Shown: positions 59,230-64,000 of the stretch, in pieces
Layout of the letters: each line of letters begins with the position of its first letter
Position numbering within the stretch: position 1 is the first letter of the stretch
Origin: Brotonthovivens ammoniilytica
GTDB taxonomy: Bacteria > Bacillota > Clostridia > Lachnospirales > Lachnospiraceae
DNA: 64,000 bases
Assembly: GCF_025566885.1 (NCBI RefSeq)
Contig: NZ_JAOQJQ010000008.1
Span: forward strand, 61,466-125,465
Direction of reading: 5' to 3'
Program-made: the position numbers and the translations under genes
The notes under the pieces: model-generated
The model's input: the letters and a program-made list of their open reading frames with translations, nothing else
What the model was told of the DNA's origin: nothing
The model's database searches: none

Positions 59230-61686
59230 ATGATACGACCATTTACAGATCAGGCAGAAAATGCAATGAAATATGCCGCTCAGTCTGCGGGCGGTATGGA
59301 TCAGCGTTATATAGGAACAGAACATATACTGGAAGGGCTGTTAAAAGAAGAAAGCGGAATTGCCGGACAGATTTTAACAGAATTGAAAATATCAGAAAAA
59401 AAGGTGGCGGAACTGGTAGAGGGACTTATGATTCCGGGCCGCAGAGTGATGCTTAAGGATCCGGAACAGATGACGCCGGAAGCTGAGCGGCTGCTGGATA
59501 GGGCGGACAGGGCTGCTAGTCGGTTTCACAGTAATAAGATAGGAACAGAACATATATTATTCGCTATGATTCAGGATAGAGAGTGTTCTGCCTGCCGAAT
59601 TTTAATTGCTCTTGGAGTGAATCCGGCAAAAATTTATACGGATATTCTGGTTGCCATAGGGGAAGAAAAAAGCTATTCCAAAGAAGAAAGCAAAGCGTTA
59701 AGAAGCGGAAAAAAACAGCAGGTATCTGCAACGCCGGTTCTGGATAAATATGCCCGGGACATTACACTGCTTGCATCGGAAGGGAAATTAGATCCGCTGA
59801 TTGGCAGAGAAGAGCAGATGCAGCGGATGATCAGAATCTTAAGCCGGAGAACGAAAAATAATCCCTGTCTGATTGGAGAGCCGGGAGTAGGAAAAACTGC
59901 CATTGTGGAAGGGCTTGCCCAGCGGATTGCAGAGAATCTGGTGCCGGAGATGCTGCAGAAAAAGCGGCTTCTTGCCCTGGATATGTCCGCAATGGTGGCA
60001 GGTTCAAAATACCGGGGAGAGTTTGAGGAGCGCATCAAGGGTGTGATACAGGAAGTGGAAAATGCCGGGAACGTAATTTTGTTTGTGGATGAAATTCATA
60101 CTATGATTGGTGCGGGCGGAGCTGAAGGGGCAATTGATGCCTCAAATATTATGAAGCCGGCCCTGTCAAGAGGTGCTTTGCAGATGATAGGTGCCACTAC
60201 TATTCAGGAGTATCGGAAATACATTGAAAAGGATGCGGCCCTTGAGCGGCGTTTTCAGTCTGTCAATGTTCCAGAACCCAGTACAGAAGAGACGGTAGAG
60301 ATACTCAAAGGACTGCGTCCAAAGTACGAGGAACATCATCAGGTAAAAATAACGGATGCCGGTATTGAAGAGGCTGTAAAGTTGTCAGAACGTTATATCA
60401 ATGATCGTTTTCTGCCGGATAAAGCGCTGGACCTTATTGATGAGGCGGCCTCGAAAGTACATCTGGGAGGGATAAAAGTTCCGGAAGCGCTGACAGCACA
60501 AAAAGAGCTGTTGGCTGCATTAAATGAACAGCTGGAAAATGCTATTGCAGATGGTGATATAGAAAGTGCGGCTGCGGCCAGAGGAGAACGTCTGAAAGCT
60601 CAGAAAAAGTATGATCGTATTTTGAAGAAGGTACAGAAAGATATTGAGAAGAAAAATCTTTCTGTTACAGAAAAAGAGGTGGATGATGTAGTTGCTGACT
60701 GGACTCATATCCCGGTACAAAAGCTCACAGAAAAAGAGTCGGAAAGACTTCGGAAGATGGAGAGTTTTCTTCATAAGCGTGTAATTGCACAGGAAGAGGC
60801 TGTCAGTGCGGTTTCTAAAGCCGTACGGCGGGGAAGAGTAGGATTAAAGGATCCCGGCCGTCCCATCGGATCCTTCTTATTTCTGGGACCTACAGGAGTC
60901 GGAAAGACAGAGATTTCGAAAGCGCTGGCAGAGGCTGTATTTGGCAGTGAACAGGCTATGATCCGGGTAGATATGTCAGAATATATGGAGAAGCATAGTG
61001 TTTCTAAAATGATTGGTTCTCCTCCAGGTTATGTTGGATATGATGAAGGGGGACAGCTGAGTGAAAAGGTACGGAGAAATCCTTACTCTGTAATTTTATT
61101 TGATGAAATTGAAAAAGCACATCCGGATGTATTTAATATTTTGCTTCAGGTGCTGGATGATGGTCATATTACTGATTCACAGGGCAGAACGGTAGATTTT
61201 AAAAATACAATCTTAATTATGACGTCTAATGCCGGTGCGCAGGCTATTGTAGAACCTAAGAAGCTGGGGTTTGGAGTAACGGATGATGAAAAAGAAAATT
61301 ATGACCGCATGAAATCCAATGTAATGGATGAAGTAAGAAGGATTTTTAAACCGGAGTTTTTAAACCGTATTGATGAGATTATCGTTTTCCACTCTTTGAA
61401 TAAAGATCATATGAAGAAGATTGTGACGTTGATGACCAAGTCTCTTGTCCACCGCTGCAGTGTGCAGATGAATATTACATTGAATATCAGAGATTCAGTA
61501 AAAAAATATATTGTGGATGAGGCATACGATCCCAAATATGGTGCACGTCCTCTTCGAAGGATGATTCAGACCAAGCTTGAAGATGCGCTGGCAGAGGAAA
61601 TGCTGGAAGGAAAGATTAAATCCGGTGATGTTGTAGATGCAGGTGTCCAAAAAGGCACGGTAATATTTAAAGTACGAGAGGGTTAA
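59230..61686 (+). CDS. clpC: ClpC-type AAA+ unfoldase
   Basis: Hsp100 chaperone of 818 residues that feeds proteins to ClpP. Two Clp_N repeats at 1-140 (FTDQAENAMKYAAQSAGG, YIGTEHILEGLL), first AAA domain with GEPGVGKTAIVEGLA, VILFVDEIHTMIGAGG and GATTIQEYRKYIEKDAALERRFQ, a middle coiled-coil at ~410-475 with UVR-like character, second AAA domain with GPTGVGKTEISKALAE and VILFDEIEKAHPDVFNILLQVLDDGHITDSQGRTVDF. GGAGGG precedes the ATG. In bacilli, ctsR-mcsA-mcsB stand before clpC; here a GntR gene does. Confidence 0.94.
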   Translation: MIRPFTDQAENAMKYAAQSAGGMDQRYIGTEHILEGLLKEESGIAGQILTELKISEKKVAELVEGLMIPGRRVMLKDPEQMTPEAERLLDRADRAASRFHSNKIGTEHILFAMIQDRECSACRILIALGVNPAKIYTDILVAIGEEKSYSKEESKALRSGKKQQVSATPVLDKYARDITLLASEGKLDPLIGREEQMQRMIRILSRRTKNNPCLIGEPGVGKTAIVEGLAQRIAENLVPEMLQKKRLLALDMSAMVAGSKYRGEFEERIKGVIQEVENAGNVILFVDEIHTMIGAGGAEGAIDASNIMKPALSRGALQMIGATTIQEYRKYIEKDAALERRFQSVNVPEPSTEETVEILKGLRPKYEEHHQVKITDAGIEEAVKLSERYINDRFLPDKALDLIDEAASKVHLGGIKVPEALTAQKELLAALNEQLENAIADGDIESAAAARGERLKAQKKYDRILKKVQKDIEKKNLSVTEKEVDDVVADWTHIPVQKLTEKESERLRKMESFLHKRVIAQEEAVSAVSKAVRRGRVGLKDPGRPIGSFLFLGPTGVGKTEISKALAEAVFGSEQAMIRVDMSEYMEKHSVSKMIGSPPGYVGYDEGGQLSEKVRRNPYSVILFDEIEKAHPDVFNILLQVLDDGHITDSQGRTVDFKNTILIMTSNAGAQAIVEPKKLGFGVTDDEKENYDRMKSNVMDEVRRIFKPEFLNRIDEIIVFHSLNKDHMKKIVTLMTKSLVHRCSVQMNITLNIRDSVKKYIVDEAYDPKYGARPLRRMIQTKLEDALAEEMLEGKIKSGDVVDAGVQKGTVIFKVREG

Positions 61687-61691
61687 CGGGT

Positions 61692-63056
61692 ATGGCCAAA
61701 GGAAAGACAACAGTATATTTCTGCCAGTCCTGTGGATATGAGTCTTCCAAATGGATGGGGCAGTGTCCGGGGTGCAGAGAATGGAATACCTTTGTGGAAG
61801 AAATTGTAGATAAAAAATCATCTGCCAAAACAACAGGGAGCCGTGAAACTGCAAAGATAGTGACTTTAAAGCAGATTGAAATGTCTAAACAGCAGCGGCT
61901 TCGGACACAGATACAGGAATTTGACCGGGTACTAGGCGGCGGAATCGTACCCGGTTCTCTTGTTCTGGTAGGTGGCGATCCCGGGATCGGAAAGTCCACT
62001 CTTTTGCTTCAGGTGTGCCAAAAGCTCAGCCAGATTTCTAGGAAAGTACTCTACATATCAGGGGAGGAGTCTTTGCAGCAGATCAAAATCCGGTCAGAAC
62101 GTATCGGAACGTTTTCAGACAGCCTTACCCTGTTGTGTGAGACGAATCTTGCGGATATTAAAAATGTAATACAAAGAGAAAAACCGGAGATTGTTATTAT
62201 TGATTCTATACAGACCATGTACAGCGAAGAGATTTCTTCTGCTCCCGGCAGTGTTTCTCAGGTAAGAGAGGCTACAGCTTCTTTTATGCAGATAGCTAAG
62301 GGTATGGGGATTACGGTATTTATTGTAGGGCATGTTACGAAAGAAGGCGTGGTGGCCGGTCCCCGTGTATTAGAGCATATGGTGGACACTGTTCTTTATT
62401 TTGAAGGAGATAGACATGCAGCTTACCGGATTTTGCGTGGTGTAAAAAACCGGTTCGGTTCTACCAATGAAATCGGAGTATTTGAGATGTGCGGCGACGG
62501 GCTGCGGGAAGTACAGAACCCTTCTGAATATATGCTCAATGGGAAGCCCAAAGGAGCTTCAGGTTCTATTGTAGCCTGCTCTATAGAAGGAACCCGTCCA
62601 ATTCTTCTGGAAATACAGGCTTTAGTATGCCACAGCAGTTTTGGGATACCAAGACGAACCGCTGCGGGAGCGGATTTAAACCGGGTAAACCTGCTTATGG
62701 CAGTGTTGGAAAAACGCCAGGGGCTTCCAATGTCTTCTAGTGATGCTTATGTAAATATTGCAGGGGGAATCCGGATGACAGAACCCGCTATAGATCTTGG
62801 GATCGTACTTGCTTTGGTTTCTAGTTACCAAGATAAGGCCATATCAGACAAGACAATCTGTTTTGGAGAAGTGGGTTTAAGTGGAGAAGTTCGGGCTGTC
62901 AATATGGTACAGCAGAGAGTCCAGGAGGCAGAGAAGCTGGGATTTGAGAAATGTATTCTTCCTAAAGTATGTCTGGATTCGGTAAAAGAGATCAAAGGAA
63001 TACAGTTAATAGGGGTTGCAGATGTTCGGGAGGCGATCCGCTGTATTGGTTCATAA
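61692..63056 (+). CDS. radA: RadA/Sms DNA repair protein
   Basis: RecA-like branch-migration protein of 454 residues. Zinc ribbon C11-X2-C14 and C25-X2-C28 (FCQSCGYESSKWMGQCPGC), Walker A LVGGDPGIGKSTLLLQ, the RadA-specific KNRFGSTNEIGVFEM, and the C-terminal Lon-protease-like domain (ASGSIVACSIEGTRPILLEIQALV and PAIDLGIVLALVSSYQ). It starts 5 bases after clpC and shares its transcript, a common pairing in Firmicutes. Confidence 0.95.
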   Translation: MAKGKTTVYFCQSCGYESSKWMGQCPGCREWNTFVEEIVDKKSSAKTTGSRETAKIVTLKQIEMSKQQRLRTQIQEFDRVLGGGIVPGSLVLVGGDPGIGKSTLLLQVCQKLSQISRKVLYISGEESLQQIKIRSERIGTFSDSLTLLCETNLADIKNVIQREKPEIVIIDSIQTMYSEEISSAPGSVSQVREATASFMQIAKGMGITVFIVGHVTKEGVVAGPRVLEHMVDTVLYFEGDRHAAYRILRGVKNRFGSTNEIGVFEMCGDGLREVQNPSEYMLNGKPKGASGSIVACSIEGTRPILLEIQALVCHSSFGIPRRTAAGADLNRVNLLMAVLEKRQGLPMSSSDAYVNIAGGIRMTEPAIDLGIVLALVSSYQDKAISDKTICFGEVGLSGEVRAVNMVQQRVQEAEKLGFEKCILPKVCLDSVKEIKGIQLIGVADVREAIRCIGS

Positions 63057-63271
63057 AACAATCTGGTATTAGCGGCCGGCATTTTCCGGCTGCAGGGTAC
63101 CCTGTGCTGTTATGCAGCAAAAACTCTAAAGTAAAAGATCTGTATAAACTATTATGCGGTAATTCACAAATGCGTCTTTCATGTTACTGCATTATGTTTG
63201 GAAAGAGAAGGATGAAAAACAAAAAAACTCGGAAAAAGTAAAATGAGATCTAAAAAAGTTGGAAAATGTTG

Positions 63272-63300
63272 TTGACAATCTAAAATAGAAGTGATATTAT
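63272..63300 (+). promoter_or_regulatory. rRNA operon promoter P1
   Basis: TTGACA at 63272-63277 and TATTAT at 63295-63300, 17-base spacer, first of two tandem promoters ahead of 16S. The 215 bases between radA and this promoter hold no gene that can be supported. Confidence 0.75.
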
Positions 63301-63401
63301 AATCGAGCTGACCGCGAAGAAGAAATTGCCAGTGAGTAAAATGTTCTAAAAAACATAAGGCAAATGTAAAGCTGGTTGGTAAAAATAACTTAAAAAAGTT
63401 G

Positions 63402-63430
63402 TTGACAAAGCATCTGATACATGATAAGAT
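63402..63430 (+). promoter_or_regulatory. rRNA operon promoter P2
   Basis: TTGACA at 63402-63407 and TAAGAT at 63425-63430, 17-base spacer, 130 bases after P1. Tandem strong promoters are the rule for rrn operons. Confidence 0.8.
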
Positions 63431-63439
63431 ACAAAAGTT

Positions 63440-63911
63440 GCCAAACAACAACGAAACAAAGAACCTTGATAACTGAACAGTGAAATATCCTTGAAAGATT
63501 CAAAGAGATTTTTGTCAGCGAAGTGCGAGTGCACAGCCGGGCAGAAGGATGCTGCAAAAGCTTGTTTTTGGCAGCAGACTGGTGCACGGATGTATATGAG
63601 GCTTGCCTCAAACGAGATGAAGCGAAAGCGGAATCGAGTAAGGCGCACAAGCGGCAGATCATTCAAGAACAAAGCATAAAAATATGCAACCTAAAACAGT
63701 AAAACGTTTTAAAGAATTAGCCAAGCTAATTCTGAAACGGGATACAAACGATTGAAATTATGCCTGCGCATTCTGACGGCTCGGAAACAGAAGTTTCCTC
63801 GCTAAACGTCATTATGCCAATACATCTTATTTTCAATAAAGCTGTTCTGGAAAGCAGGCTTTCCGAACCCTTTCCTGAAAATAATTTGTGCAGGCAGAAA
63901 TTAAAACACTT
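63440..63911 (+). ncRNA. 16S rRNA leader with processing stem
   Basis: A ~470-base transcribed leader. Near its end TGCCTGCGCA (63761-63770) pairs with TGTGCAGGCA (63887-63896), enclosing GGAAAC-AGAA-GTTTCC and GGAAAGC-AGG-CTTTCC hairpins. Such stems take part in rRNA maturation and antitermination. No protein gene is supported in it. Confidence 0.6.

Positions 63912-64000
<89 letters not shown>

Overview
The window reads as a stretch of chromosome from a Gram-positive anaerobe of the family Lachnospiraceae (Clostridia). Evidence: A/T-leaning genes with strong AGGAGG-type ribosome sites, consensus TTGACA/TATAAT promoters, a 16S rRNA 5' end of clostridial type at the right edge, an F-type ATPase operon, nifS-nifU, and several families (DUF1836, YerC/YecD, DUF6320, TIGR04076, short GntR) typical of gut Clostridia. 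The genus cannot be settled from the 89 bases of 16S present.

Layout. 1-4.1 kb: end of a HAD phosphatase, then a thiazole-synthesis operon (thiS-thiF-thiG-thiH-tenI) behind a promoter and a nested terminator hairpin that fits the HMP-PP (thiS-motif) riboswitch. 4.1-8.6 kb: DUF554, a CPBP membrane protease, a CorC/HlyC-type membrane protein behind an acidic leader peptide and terminator, and an orphan SsuA-like lipoprotein. 8.6-9.9 kb: tRNA-Thr(GGT) and a deleted IS30-family element. 9.9-17.5 kb: M3 oligopeptidase, YerC regulator, DUF1836, PcrA helicase, a small acidic-tailed membrane protein, a complex structured leader and RlmD. 17.5-20.1 kb: a decaying accessory patch (5'-truncated YhcG nuclease, TIGR04076, ACT protein, ADP-ribosylglycohydrolase with an in-frame stop). 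20.2-30 kb: flavodoxin-like reductase, MATE pump, an unusual pseudo-Fic/beta-propeller fusion, a second RsmH-like methyltransferase, a wall-anchored M6 peptidase and IMP dehydrogenase. 30-37.7 kb: esterase, beta-glucoside PTS with 6-phospho-beta-glucosidase, guanine deaminase and an SNF-family sodium symporter. 38-44.7 kb: complete atpBEFHAGDC with a structured leader. 44.7-55.4 kb: Dus, M24 aminopeptidase P, nifS-nifU, an uncharacterised protein, aspartate kinase, YlmH, and an acyltransferase/DUF6320/esterase cluster. 55.4-63 kb: DUF368 (PopT-type) transporter, SH3 membrane protein, and a gntR-clpC-radA locus. 63.2-64 kb: tandem rRNA promoters, a long folded leader and the 16S start.

How it works together. 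Most of the window is housekeeping: cofactor sulfur chemistry (ThiSFGH, NifSU), energy coupling (F-ATPase), proteostasis and repair (ClpC, RadA, PcrA), translation accuracy (Dus, RlmD, RsmH-like, YlmH). The signals most worth following are regulatory and architectural: a two-hairpin RNA module with the same spacing in front of both thiS and rlmD; an Asp-rich leader peptide abutting a terminator before a CorC-family gene; the Fic/propeller fusion whose Fic core has lost its catalytic motif but kept an inhibitory-helix motif; a clpC locus with a GntR regulator where ctsR-mcsA-mcsB would be expected; and an acyltransferase/membrane zinc-ribbon/esterase operon of unknown product. No CRISPR array, prophage or complete mobile element was seen. 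All family names rest on reading motifs by eye; no database search was run.
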